The position numbers were made by a program, and so were the translations under genes. From the NCBI RefSeq assembly GCF_000003195.3, contig NC_012871.2, forward strand, positions 59,387,802 through 59,451,801: a stretch of DNA of 64,000 nt, read 5' to 3'. The notes under the pieces are model-generated. The model was not told the DNA's origin, searched no databases, and saw only the letters and a program-made list of their open reading frames with translations. This DNA is from Sorghum bicolor (taxonomy: Eukaryota > Streptophyta > Magnoliopsida > Poales > Poaceae). Shown one piece after another: positions 36,470-47,419 of this stretch; within the stretch, counting starts at the first letter, position 1, and each line of letters opens with the position of its first letter.

Positions 36470-36834
36470 GGCCAGTCTCAGTAGGGGTTTCACCAGGATG
36501 TCATGCACATTTATTAGAGCGTCATGTCAGCAAAATTGCACTTTTTGCATGAAACGAAGAGGAGAGAGAAGGAAGTAGTTTCACCATGGTAAAACTCCGC
36601 GGGCGTTGTTTCCCACGTGGTGAAACGGGATGAAATCTCCACTGAGGGCTAAATCGTTTCACCATCTTGCATGTGATCCAATCATTTGCAGTAATTAAAT
36701 GCTTTGCCCAGCCTAGAAAATATCAAGGTGAAACTCATGCATTGTAGAGGTTGTTTCATTATTCGTTTCATTGATGTTGTGTCAGCGGATTTATTTTGGA
36801 AACAGTGCATTGAAACGGACCACTGAGACTAGTC
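36470..36834. mobile_element. PIF/Harbinger-type MITE abutting the previous one, TSD TTA
   Basis: It starts GGCCAGTCTCAGT and ends ACTGAGACTAGTC. TTA at 36467-36469 is shared with the preceding MITE, and TTA at 36835-36837 closes it. It is of the same family as 47420-47622. Confidence 0.8.
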
Positions 36835-36898
36835 TTAGCACATGTGGGTTACTATAGCACTTAAGGCTAATCATGGACTAACTAGACTTGAAAGATTC

Positions 36899-37374
36899 GG
36901 CCCTGTTTAGATGCAGCCAAACAACCAAAATTTTTAGAGAAATGAGCACTTTTTGGAAAAATGAATCTAAATAGGGGCTTGTAAAACTTGGCTGTAAAGA
37001 TTTGGATTTTTTTTTACGGTCAACAGGGGGGAGTCGCTCCCCACCTGAGTTTTGTATTTCACACAGCCCAAAACGGCTTTAATTTAGTTTACATAGCTCT
37101 TTTTACATGGTCCACCTAGACAGGTGTACACTACGATCATTAGCAGAGAAGGTTAGAACATACATCGTTGAGGCTATATGAAGAGAGTTATCCTTCACCC
37201 TGTCTAGATTTGGAATTTGGGACCTTGGAGCTCTAAAACTGTATAAACTTGCTTAGAGACTCGTGTCTTCTGTGTTGCAGACCAAAAAATTTGGGAAGCA
37301 TCTAAACAATTATTTAAATGTAAAGTTTACAACCAAAAGTTTTGGGATGTAAAGATTTGGATCTAAACAGGTCC
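36899..37374. mobile_element. MITE with GGCCCTGTTTAG ends, TSD TTC
   Basis: The ends GGCCCTGTTTAGAT and ATCTAAACAGGTCC are flanked by TTC at 36896-36898 and 37375-37377. It is itself interrupted by a retroposed fragment at 37007-37205. Confidence 0.75.
37007..37205 (-). mobile_element. Retroposed fragment (LINE 3' end or SINE), minus strand, 9-bp TSD
   Basis: A T-run (37007-37015) marks the poly(A) end of a minus-strand insertion. AGATTTGGA occurs at both borders (36998-37006 and 37206-37214). The body is about 190 bp with no ORF, beginning on its own strand with AGACAGGGTGAAGG. Confidence 0.65.
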
Positions 37375-37699
37375 TTCGTCTTGCGATTTTCAACCAAACT
37401 GTATAATTAGTTTAATTTTTTTATCTACATTTAATGTTCTATGTATGTGTGTAAAGATTTGATAAGTTGGATGAAATTTTTTAAGTGGGAAACTAAAGAG
37501 GCCCTTAAGATCTATGTCACGAATAAAGCAGGTTACGAATCTTTCTCGAGAATGGTAAGGATAGGACGTTCGAAATTGCGTTAAAGAGAAATGTGACTCC
37601 ATGTATCCCGAATCCCGATAACCTCGGCAACAGCCGATCAGCTTTATTTACTGCTTTTATTACGCCGTCACCGCCCCCTTATTTCTACCGCCACGCCGG

Positions 37700-37862
37700 T
37701 TCTTCTCACCGCATGTTCGAGCACATCCTCTTGTGCCACCCAATCCAACCCCTCGTCCCTCGTCCATAGATCTATAGCCGCTACGCGCAAGCGGGCTGAC
37801 GATGCGGCGCCGCTGATGCGATCAAGCTTCCGTAGCCCGACGCTAGCTAGAAGACGGAAGCG
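37700..37862 (+). other. Possible non-coding first exon of RBR-A
   Basis: The G/C-rich stretch after a long A/T-rich MITE block resembles a plant 5' leader and ends in a GT donor-like ACCGGTACGC near 37872. RBR-A has a splice acceptor-like AG at 46061-46062, just upstream of its ATG. RBR-B has the same layout. No transcript evidence is available. Confidence 0.3.
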
Positions 37863-38086
37863 CCGAAGTACCGGTACGCACGAAAGAACCCGCGGCCAGA
37901 TCGTTCAGGCCCAAGTTTATTTATCTATGATATATGAAGGCGTGATTTTGAGGGGAATTGGTGGTTCAAGCGTGGTTGTCTCAGGGAGTTATACTGTGGC
38001 TGGCGCTGGTGGTTGCTTAATGTAGGATGTGTCCAATCGGAGACGGCGTTTGCTTCAAGAGCAGCGGAAGAGCAGGAGGCTCCCCG

Positions 38087-39824
38087 ATGGCGACGTCCGT
38101 ACGCCCGCCGACGCAGCCCCAAATCCTCCGCCGTCCGAGCTCCACCTCCCAGATCCGCTCAGCCCCAGCGCCCTCCGCCACGCAGCCAAGCCCAGACAGC
38201 CCTCGCAACCCAACAGCAACGCCGACCGGAGCAGATCCAGCTCACTCTCCGCTCGCCACGCCACCGCCGCCGCCACCGATCCACACCCGCCGCCCGGAGA
38301 CAGACGACGACCGGGTTGTTCCTGCCACGCCGGAGTCCACGTCAGCAAGACCCAAGAAGCTCTCGATCGCTGAGGTGGTCAAATTGGGAGCTTCAGCTTT
38401 GGGCGAACTTCACCAACCTCAGCCTCGGCGCCTCAAATCAGTCGTCAATGTGCCCAGAGGGAGCACTTACTCCGGCCATGCTGCTGCAGAGGCCTCGTCA
38501 CATCGGCGTGCAGCTGGCCTGGGCTCTCCGTCACGTCGTAGCTCGGCGCCCAGGAAGGACATTTACTACGGGCGCGCCTCCGCCATGGCCTCGCTCTATC
38601 GCCGCAGGGATGGTACTGAGTATCCGTCGCAGCGTGCAGCTGGCCTGGGCTCTCCGCCGCGTCGTAGCTGGGCGCCCAGGAAGGACATTTACTATGGGCG
38701 CGCCTCCGCCATGGCTTCGCCCTATCGCCGCAGGGATGGTACTGGGTACCCGTCGCATCACCGCTCAGCCGGCCACCAGTGGAACGCGCAACGGGAGAGT
38801 CGCCGCTCAGAAGGATTCAATTTATCTCAGAAAGGCTGGAATGAGGTACGGAAGAAATTTTGGTGGCGAAATTCAAGCCGCTCGCCAACCACCCGCCGCT
38901 CAGGGCCAGTTCACCGTGTTCTGCATTCAAGTGAAGCAAGGCCCCAACTCTCGTCTGGCCTCAGACGCTTCCGTTGCAAAACGGACGGGAGATGCTTTGT
39001 GTCTCGCGTCTGACCACAGAGCTGCCCATTGCCGAGACCCAGTCCGCTGTTTCCGCTGCCAGCGCTCTAGGCACAGAGAGCGCGACTGCCAGAAGGTGAC
39101 TGCGAGCAAGCCAGCCAAGCCGCTACAACCCACTCCGTCCCGGAGGGACGACATTCATCCGCCGCCGCCCCCTCCACCTCCGCCTTCGACTTCCACTGCC
39201 ATGGCGATGCTGGGAGACCCGGCCACCCGCCCGGATGAGGATGAATGCCTCATCCCAACCTCCTACGCCATTGACGCGAGTCTGCGCGAATGGGAGGACA
39301 CGGCGGCTGTGTCGTGGGCCATGACGGCGCCGCCCGGTACGGGGCCTAGGCAGATTGAGGCGGTGCTGCGCGACGAGTTCAGGCTCCGCCACGGCGAAGT
39401 CACCGTCACCAGTCACCACCCGGAGACCTTCCTCATCAAGTTCCAGCACCGCCACCACTGCGCCCAGGCCCTCAAGCAGGGATTCGCGAAGCGCCACGGC
39501 ATCGACATCCACTTCATCAAGTGGCGCAGCCTCAAGAATGCCCTGGCTGTCACTCTGCTGTTCAGGGTCAAGCTCTGCCTCGACGGCATTCCGAACCATG
39601 CTTGGGATGCAGAGATCGTGGAGCGCATCATTGGCAGGCGCTGCGCCTTGGAGACCATCGAGACGAACCTGCTGCATCCGGCTGAGACGAAGACGGTGGA
39701 CCTATGGGCTTGGACTGCAAATCCGAGCCTCATCCCCAAGAAGGTGTGGCTGACCTTCACCAGCCGTGCAAAGGATGCTGTCCTAGCATCCATAATGGTG
39801 TTGGAGACACCACCGGAGCACTAG
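38087..39824 (+). pseudogene. LINE ORF1 (nucleic-acid-binding protein), N-terminal part
   Basis: It starts at ATG 38087 (MATSVRPPTQ), is Pro/Arg-rich, and continues in this frame to 39013. The family pattern then proceeds in another frame that is open from 38013 to 39824, so a frame change lies around 38840-39000. That frame holds the knuckle CFRCQRSRHRERDC near 39046-39087, a Pro run, and the domain ending SRAKDAVLASIMV seen in plant L1 ORF1 proteins. The N-terminal part has two tandem 126-bp copies (38506-38757). ORF1 proteins coat LINE RNA. Confidence 0.7.
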
Positions 39825-39849
39825 CAGCACGGGAGCAAGCATGGGGTCA

Positions 39850-41417
39850 TCATCCACCTGGAAGAAATCCACGACTACACTGTCTCCACCGTCGACAACA
39901 ACGGCAACTTCTCTCCTGGTAAGCGTCGACTCCCTGAGTGGCATTTGGGTGTGATTGATGGTCACCAGGTCCCACCGCGAGCCTTCGACGAATTCCCACA
40001 TCACCCGCCACCACCGCGTTCCAGCAACAACGAACGCGATGGCAGCAGCAGGGCAGCACGACGCCACGATAACCGTGGCCCCAAGGGCAAGTACAACAAC
40101 GACCACCCGGGCTATGACTTCGGCGGCAGTCATAGGCGTCGTCATGACGACGACAACGACGACTACGATGACCGCGGCCATGGGGGCCGTGACGGTCGCG
40201 AACGCGGCCGTGACTACCGGGGCCGCTACAACGATGACGCCCCGGTGTACCGCGAGCGCTCCCGCTCACCCCGCAGGCGTGTGTGGGGACAGGGCGGGGG
40301 GCGCAGGGCGCGCTAACATGATGAGTTCAAGACGCCGCAAGACCTCCCAGAAGTACTGCCCCAGCTCAATCAACTGCATAACTTGCAGAGCTGCAGGCTT
40401 CATGACCTGTTCAAGGTTCACGCTGCAGCGCTGCAGGATGCTGCCCAACACATTATCGGTTGGCCGGGAGAGGAAAAGGCAGTCCGAGGCTTCATGGCAG
40501 CCATACAAACACTGTTCAACGACTACATCGCCAAGGCCTGCACGCTAGCTGCTAGCCTGGGCCTCGCGGGGGCACCCCCACTGGCTAACCAGAGCAATGG
40601 CGGCTCTGGGATTGGTGCCACTGGGAATGAAGCCTTGTCCGCCGCACTCAAGCATGCTGCACCGAACACCACTATTCCATTGTCTGATGTCTTCGCACGC
40701 CTCCTGCGGGACATTCCGACAAAGAGTACAACGACGCCAATCCTGCATGCGGCTGTGGCGCCGGAGTGCTCCATCACTGAAGTGGACCAGGCAATACAAC
40801 TGCTACAACTTCAACCGCCTGGGGTAGATGCAACTGCCCAAGCCTCAGCAGAGCCTACCTCGCCAATCGTCAACATGCAGGCCGCGTGCTACCAGGCTAT
40901 CTTCACAGGTCTGAATGTTTAAAACACTAACATTGCTCAAACTGATGAACTCCCTCACAGTAACAGCCTTCCTATGGGGGGACAAACTCCATCAGGTGTT
41001 GCTGCTTTCTTCGCCAACGTGACGCCGCCGATCATCCAGAGCAATCCCATCCCGCCGAAGGCCACGCCAGCAATACAGCAACGTCGCAGGCGTCAGCGCC
41101 GAGTCTTCGACATGTCATCGGTACGTCGCAGTGCACGCCTCGCCAAAAATCGACCTATGACACAGATGCAGCGTGCACAACAGAACTTATGCAGGAAGCT
41201 GGGACTCTTGGAGGATGATCTCCAACCTGTTGAAACTGCCTTGCAGGAATTTGTCGCCATGTTCAATGGGCCGCTGCCGGATCATGTGATTGCGGCGCTC
41301 TCTGAGATGTTCAACTTGGAGGAAGACTCAGCAATGGAGATTGACGAGGCCCTCATCAATCTGGCAGGAGAAGGAGTCGCTGACCTCCAAGAGGCAACGC
41401 TACCTGCTGCAACCTGA
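39850..41417 (+). pseudogene. LINE ORF1, C-terminal parts in shifted frames
   Basis: After a frame change near 39820 the ORF1-like sequence continues (GVIIHLEEIHDYTVSTVDNN, then an Arg/Asp-rich RDRGR-type tail to 40316). Another frame is open at 40383-40922, and a last block runs 40974-41417 with RRSARLAKNRPMTQMQRAQ, a sequence typical of grass L1 ORF1 C-termini. The breaks may be sequence errors or mutations. Confidence 0.6.
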
Positions 41418-41794
41418 AGCAAGCAGTCTGATGGCTCTTGAGTTTTAACTCTGTTATCATTATGCATCCAGATTTCAAACATTCATGGTTGCGACTTTTT
41501 TATTCCAGCTCCTATGTTGTACTGCCTAAGGCAAGATTGCTGCACCATCTGAAGACCTGTTGCACTGTTTTATTCCGGCTACCACGGCCTCGTAATTTTA
41601 TTCAACTCCAAACCGTCCTCCTGTTATGTGCGCTGTGCAAAGCGATTTTCAGCAGACTTCATGTTGTGCCGGTGACTGCTGCATTTTACAACTCCTACAC
41701 ATTGCTGTGTACTACTGCTTCTCCTCGCCTTCAGGCTGCTTTTTCCTACACTTTTTTTGGCTTGGGCCGCCTGCAGAGTTTGCTGGGTTCACAA

Positions 41795-44700
41795 ATGATA
41801 GGGCCAAACATAGATATATTATGCTGGAACGTCCGTGGTTTGAATCGCCAAGATAGGAAGGATGTTGTGCATCAGACTTTGGCAACCACAAGGTGCCACA
41901 TTGCTTGCCTCCAAGAATCAAAGCTGTCCTCTCTGGATCAGCACACTGCAGCCTACCTGGGCGGTTTCCGTTTGCGTAGCTTTGTGTCTAAGCCTGCGAC
42001 TGGCCTACTTGGAACGCGTGGAGGAATCGTTGTTCTTTGGAGGTGAAGATTACATCACTCTAAGCAACTGTGTCACGGGAGAATTCCACCTCTCAGCTGA
42101 CATTGAAGTTAGGGAGTGCTTAACAAAGTTTAGACTATCTGTTATCTACGGGCCAACTAGATACCGAGCACGTCAAAGGTTCCTAGAGGAACTAAAAGGA
42201 ATCAAGCCAGAGAACAATACACGGTGGCTACTCCTTGGTGATTTCAATTTAATTTGCAAGGCGACTGACAAGAACAATAGAAGGCTAAATCTTAGTCTAA
42301 TGCGACAATTCCGCGAGGCCCTGAATGAGTGTGAACTTCAGGAGATACACCTCCAAAATCGAAAATTCACATGGAGCAATGAAAGGCGCCAACCAACGTT
42401 GATGAAACTAGATAGATTTCTCTGCAATGCCGAGTGGGACTCAACATTTCCCTCGCACGTCCTACATGCCCTATCTACCTCTCTATCTGATCATGCTCCA
42501 CTCCTGCTCTCCAACCAAAGTGGCCCGCGACGGCCAAGGACATTTCGCTTCGAAAATTTCTGGGTTAGACTCCCAGCTTTCAAAGATGTAGTAATGAAGG
42601 CATGGGAGGAACACACAGATCATCATGAGCCTTTCCACGTCCTTTACAACAAGTTGCGCGTCACAGCACAACACTTGAAAAAATGGAGCAACGAAATTTG
42701 CTCAGATGCTAAAATGAAACTGCATATGGCACTAGAAGTCATCTTACGTTTAGATGTTGCACAAGAAAACAGAAGCTTATCTTTGGCAGAATTCAACCTC
42801 AGAGCAAAGCTAAAAAAACGGGTTCTAGGCTTGGCAGTCATTGAAAGAGCCAGAACTAGGCAAGCATCGTGTGTGACCAATATCAAATTGGGCGACGCTA
42901 ACACAAAATATTTTCATCGAAGAGTAAACGCGAGGAGAAGGAAGAACCACATCCAGAGGTTACAGAAAGACCAAGGATGGGCGGTCTCACATGAGGAAAA
43001 ATCCGCAGTGGTTCAGGAGCATTTCCAAAAAATTATGAACCGGCCGCCGCAAAGGCAAATTGATCTAAACTGGGAGCGTCTACAAATTTCACCACATAAC
43101 CTTGACATGCTTGCTGATGAATTTACAGAAACTGAGATCAGGTGTGCCATCAACCAGATGCCTTCCGACAAGGCGCCCGGTCCTGATGGCTTCACGGGCC
43201 TGTTTTTCAAAGAATGTTGGGACATTATCAAAGTGGATGTCATGAACGCAGCCAATGCTTTCCATCAGCTGCGCACCTCCAATTTAGCCATTCTCAACAC
43301 AGCGAATGTCGTGCTCATTCCAAAAAAGGATGGGGCTGAGGCGATCACAGACTTTAGGCCCATAAGCTTAATTCACTCCTTTGCAAAGATCATCGCAAAG
43401 GTCATGGCAATGCGTCTAGCGCCTCACATGAACAGATTGATCTCCAAGAGTCAGAGCGCCTTCATTAAAAAAAGAAGCATCCACGACAACTTCATGTCAG
43501 TTCGATGTGCTGTGCGTCGATTCCATAGAGCGAAGACCCCTGCCCTGTTTTTGAAGCTTGACATTTCAAAAGCTTTTGACTCAGTCCGCTGGGAGTACCT
43601 ACTCACTCTAATGAGCAAGCTCGGCTTCCCACCAAAATGGAGGGAGTGGGTGGCTGCCCTATTATCAACGTCATCTTCCCGAATCCTTCTAAATGGTGTC
43701 CCCAATGCGCCTATTAAACACGGTAGGGGAGTTCGCCAGGGGGACCCTCTGTCACCATTGCTTTTTGTCATTGCGATCGACCCTCTGCAGAGGCTCCTTG
43801 ACCTTGCAACAGAAGAAGGACTTTTGAAAAATTTCAAGGGGAAACGTTCTGTAATGCGGACATCCATGTATGCAGATGACACGGCAATCTTCGTCAAGCC
43901 AAATAAAAAGGATGTCACTGCAATCGCCGATATTCTCACCAAGTTTGGTGAAGTAACAGGTCTCAAAACAAATTTTGGGAAGTCGTCTGTCATCCCCATA
44001 AGATGTCAGGGTGTTGATCTTGATGAGGTGCTATGTGCTTTCCCTGCTAGACGAGCGCACTTCCCAACTAAATACCTAGGTCTACCCTTATCAAACACCA
44101 GACTACGGAGGATCGATTTTCAGCCTCTTGTTGATAAAGCTGTGAGTAAGCTCACTGTGTGGAATGGCAAAAATATTAATTATGCAGGAAGGTCCACCTT
44201 GGTCAAAGCGGTACTCACCTCACAATCGGAGTATTGCCTCACATCACTAAGAGCTCCTAAATCCACTCTGAAGGAAATTGACAACGTCAGAAAGAGATTC
44301 CTTTGGGCTGGGTCCGAGAAACTAACTGGAGCGAAATGCAAAGTGAATTGGCCACGTTCCACAAGGCCAAGTGAATCTGGGGGTCTAGGCATTCTTCATC
44401 TTGGAAAATTTGCAAGAGCGCTACGTCTTCGATGGCTTTGGAAAGATTGGGAGGGGGAAGGAACGATCCTGAACAACCCAGACTCGCCATGCGACACTAC
44501 CCATAGGCTACTTTTCGCCGCAGCAACTTCAATCACAATTGGTGATGGCATGAGAGCTTCCTTCTGGAGCAGCGCATGGCTTCAAGGCCAGAGGCCACAA
44601 GATATAACACCAAATATTTTTCAGATCTCAAAAAACAAAAACAAATCATTCTACGAGGGCACACAAAATAAAGCGTGGATTAGGGACATAGATTTGCGGC

Positions 44701-45368
44701 ATAGAAACTTCAGCCCCCAGCACTTCATGGAATATGTCCAACTTTGGAACGCCCTCAGCAACGTCGAGCTGCATCAAGACCGGGAGGACAACATTATTTG
44801 GAAATTTAACCCGAATGGAAAATTCACAACGGGATCGGCCTACCGTGCGCAATTCATTGGAGCAACGGTGACAAATTTCAATTGCCTCATCTGGAAAGTT
44901 TGGGCACCACCAAAGTGCAAATTTTTTGCGTGGCTAGCCATCCAAAATAGGTTATGGACGGCGGATAGGCTTCAAGCGCGCAGATGGCCGAACAATGGAG
45001 TGTGCGCCTTATGCAGGCATAGTCCAGAATCTGGCGTCCACTTATTCCAAGACTGCCGCTACACTAGGCGTATCTGGGGCATTGCAACATGGCTAGGTAA
45101 TGAACAGCTGCGCCCTTCCGCCTGGGTGCCAGCAGACTCTGTACAAAGTTGGTGGGACAACATGGATCACACACCTTCGATGGCGAGGCGAGGCCTTCGT
45201 TCGATCATCATGATCGTTTGTTGGGAGATTTGGAAAGAAAGAAATGCACGAATCTTTGAGCACAAAGAATCTGCGACAGCGCAACTCCTCCAGAAAATCA
45301 AGGATGAGGCAAGAGTGTGGGTAATGGCGGGTGCAAAGCATGTTTCTAACTTATTTTTGCGCGCTTGA
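41795..45368 (+). pseudogene. LINE ORF2: AP endonuclease, reverse transcriptase, zf-RVT, one frameshift
   Basis: ATG 41795 opens the endonuclease (ILCWNVRGLN, CLQESK). The frame stops at 42046. Coding continues in the +1-type neighbouring frame with VIYGP, LLGDFN and SDHAPLL, so a single-base indel lies near 42040. The remaining frame to 45368 is uninterrupted. It contains reverse transcriptase motifs from about 43310 (LIPKKDG, FRPISL, LDISKAFDSV, GVRQGDPLSP, YADD at about 43868-43879) and the zinc-binding zf-RVT region (WKVWAPPKCKFFAWLA to CALCRHSPESGVHLFQDC, about 44890-45060). The family nicks DNA and primes reverse transcription at the nick. The frame break in the endonuclease should inactivate this copy. 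Confidence 0.88.
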
Positions 45369-45533
45369 TGTCATTTGTTCCTATCGCGAGGTTTTGGAGT
45401 TGTAGCTGTTTTTTTAAGATCTTATGATCTTTTTGTACATGGCTGTACAGTGCCTGTCTAGGCTCTTCCTTTTTAATACAATAGGCAGCTCTCCTGCCGG
45501 TTTCGTTTCAAAAAAAAATAATGTAGGATGTGT

Positions 45534-46060
45534 GCTGGGCACTAGTTAGTGCGCGCATGCTAAGTGTTCGATTTTATGCCCAGAAAGAGCATGCCCGCTC
45601 TCTTTTCCGTTGTGTCTACCTTCCTCTGGCTGTTGAAGCCATGATTTTGAAGGCTCTCTTTTCCGTTGTCTACCTTCCTCTAGCGGTTGAAGCCATGATT
45701 TTGAAGGGAATCTGTGGGTAAAAATAGTTTTGGTGGGTCAGTGCGCTGGGCTTCAGGAGCTTGGAGAATGTAGGAGGCATTCTTCCTCCTAGTCAATGTC
45801 TGCATGCAGAGCGCACCAGAGTTTGATGATGTTGGTGCGAGGACTTCGCCCCATCTGTTTTCTGTTCTTTGGCTGTTCATGTTCTGTTCACTAGTTGTGC
45901 TGGTAGAAGGGCGTCATATTAGAGTTGCTTCTTACTGTATCTTTACTTTCATCTTTCATGCAGTTGACCATTTCTTTTTGTTCAGTGTTAGCCTGCTCTG
46001 GTATTTCTCTCATTTGATTTCATGAAGATAACCTTCCTCACTCTTGCATTTCCTTGGAAT
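45534..46060. other. RBR-A leader/intron region with a short tandem duplication
   Basis: No ORF of note. Two direct copies of a 54-56 bp unit (45597-45652 and 45653-45706, containing TTGAAGCCATGATTTTGAAG) lie here. A related word (GAAGGCGTGATTTTGAGGGG) lies left of the LINE near 37936. The region ends in a pyrimidine-rich stretch and an AG at 46061-46062 that looks like a splice acceptor. Confidence 0.5.
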
Positions 46061-46119
46061 AGAGGTCTCGGCCAGGTGTCGATTTGAGAGAGCAACTGTG
46101 CAATACTATAACAACAACA

Positions 46120-47238
46120 ATGCTGGATCTGGTTGCCATGGCAGCTGATGATTTTGCCCTGGCTGAGGATCTGCAGGTTGAAGAGGTTCTCCGGTTCTCA
46201 GTTCAGTCGGAGGATGTCTGTGCAGTTTGCAAACAGGTTATCCGATCATTGGAAGCCTCATGGAAACCTGAAAATTGTGACCATGTCATCTGCATTGCCT
46301 GCTTCTGCCAATATGCACCTGAGACGGAGGCCACTGGACTGCCCAGGTGCGCTGTATCGTCTTGTGATTCTTTGCGCAATACAGAGACACATCAGGGCAT
46401 CAGTGTGCCTCAGAACACTTTGATCTCAATTGAAGACATGGACCAGAAAGGGAAGAAACCACTAGATAGTACACTTCAAGAGCTTGGTCAATGTTCTCGA
46501 GGTGCTAACACAAAGATCAGCAGTGAGTTCTACTGTGCCATCTGCATGGAAACAGTGCACATCGGAGAGTTCTTTCCCATTGATGGATGCACACACACAT
46601 TCTGCACCAGTTGTGTGAGCCAGTACATTGCTGCAAAGGTTGAGGAGAATGTGTTGTCTATTGGCTGCCCTGACCCAGGGTGCAAGGATGGTGTGTTGCA
46701 CCCAGACGTGTGCCGCGATGTGATCCCAACACAGCTGTTCCAGAGATGGGGTGCTGCGCTCTGTGACTCATCATTGGGGTCACTCAAATTCTACTGCCCC
46801 TTTAAGGAATGCTCTGCTCTGTTGGTTCATGATCCTGGCCATGATGAGGGGGTGATAACAAACGTGGAGTGCCCACACTGCTGCCGGATGTTTTGTGCCC
46901 AGTGCAAGGTTCCATGGCATGATGGTGTCGCTTGCGCAGAGTTCCAACGACTGGGGAAGGATGAGCAGGGCAGGGAGGACCTACTGCTGAGGAAGGTCGC
47001 ACAAAAGAGCAAGTGGCAGAGGTGCCCCAAGTGCAAGATATATGTGGAGAGGATCGAGGGCTGTGTTCATATCATCTGCAGGTACTGCTCAAAAATCAAA
47101 CATTCATTACACTGAATACAAATGATGATCTTCGTATTTGTTCCATTTTACAGGTGTGGGCACTGCTTTTGCTACCTTTGTGCATCCCCAATGTCTAGGG
47201 AGAACCATTGTTGCAAAACCTGCAAGCGAACCTGGTGA
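46120..47238 (+). CDS. RBR-type (RING1-IBR-RING2) E3 ubiquitin ligase, copy A
   Basis: The model has two coding exons, 46120-47081 and 47154-47238, with a 72-bp GT-AG intron inside RING2, giving 348 residues. The start ATG 46120 follows ACAACAACA. An N-terminal RING-like module begins at Cys34 (CAVC, then CDHVICIAC and RCAVSSC). RING1 begins at Cys139 (CAICMETVHIGEF). The IBR follows (CPFKECSALL to CAQCKVPWHDGVAC). RING2 begins at Cys302 (CPKC), with the probable catalytic cysteine Cys315 in EGCVHIICR, then CGHCFCYLC. RBR ligases take ubiquitin from an E2 onto the RING2 cysteine and then onto a substrate. The substrate is unknown. All zinc ligands seem present, so it is probably functional. 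A LINE sits upstream. Confidence 0.9.
47082..47153 (+). other. Intron of RBR-A within RING2
   Basis: Donor GTACTG follows CTGCAG, and acceptor TTTTACAG precedes GTGTGGGCAC. Splicing restores the RING2 Cys-x-Cys order (R-CGHCFCYLC). The intron sits at the identical position in RBR-B (54494-54581). Confidence 0.85.
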
Positions 47239-47419
47239 ATGACCTCCAAGCTCTGATGGAAAGAAACTATTAGTATGTGTGAACTGCCAAGCTCTACCTG
47301 TAGGAAAGAAATTCTTAACTAGTAGTATGTTTTTTAGATGGTAAGTTGCTGTTACGACAGTTTCAGTTAGCACTACCTTGTTGCACTAGTAGCAAATTGG
47401 TTAGCACTGCAGTTTATTA
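47239..47419. other. 3' flank of RBR-A
   Basis: This is presumably 3' untranslated sequence. No clear AATAAA was identified, and nothing else is recognised before the MITE at 47420. Confidence 0.3.

Larger units (their letters stand above)
36067..37504. mobile_element. Outer Tourist-type MITE interrupted by other elements
   Basis: It starts GGTCCTGTTTAG and ends AACTAAAGAGGCCC. Its body is cut by two insertions: a pair of MITEs with TTA duplications (36263-36834) and another MITE with TTC duplication (36899-37374). After removing these, the words run in the usual order of the family (ATTAAGCATAATTAATC, GGACTAACTAGACTTGAAAGATTCGTC, TTTAATGTTCTATGTATGTG). A 38-bp direct duplication (about 36199-36270) lies within it. 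Confidence 0.6.
38033..45518 (+). mobile_element. L1-type LINE (non-LTR retrotransposon), full length, 15-bp TSD
   Basis: Identical 15-mers TAATGTAGGATGTGT at 38018-38032 and 45519-45533 bound the element, which ends in a run of nine A. It carries an ORF1 region with a zinc knuckle and an ORF2 with AP endonuclease, reverse transcriptase and zf-RVT domains. ORF2 has one frame break near 42040, and ORF1 changes frame a few times. Otherwise the copy looks young. It lies just upstream of, and in the same direction as, the RBR-A gene. Confidence 0.93.

Noticed and set aside
39783..40269. Long minus-strand ORFs opposite the LINE ORF1
   Set aside because: They mirror the strongly biased Arg/Asp/Pro codons of ORF1 and have no family resemblance.
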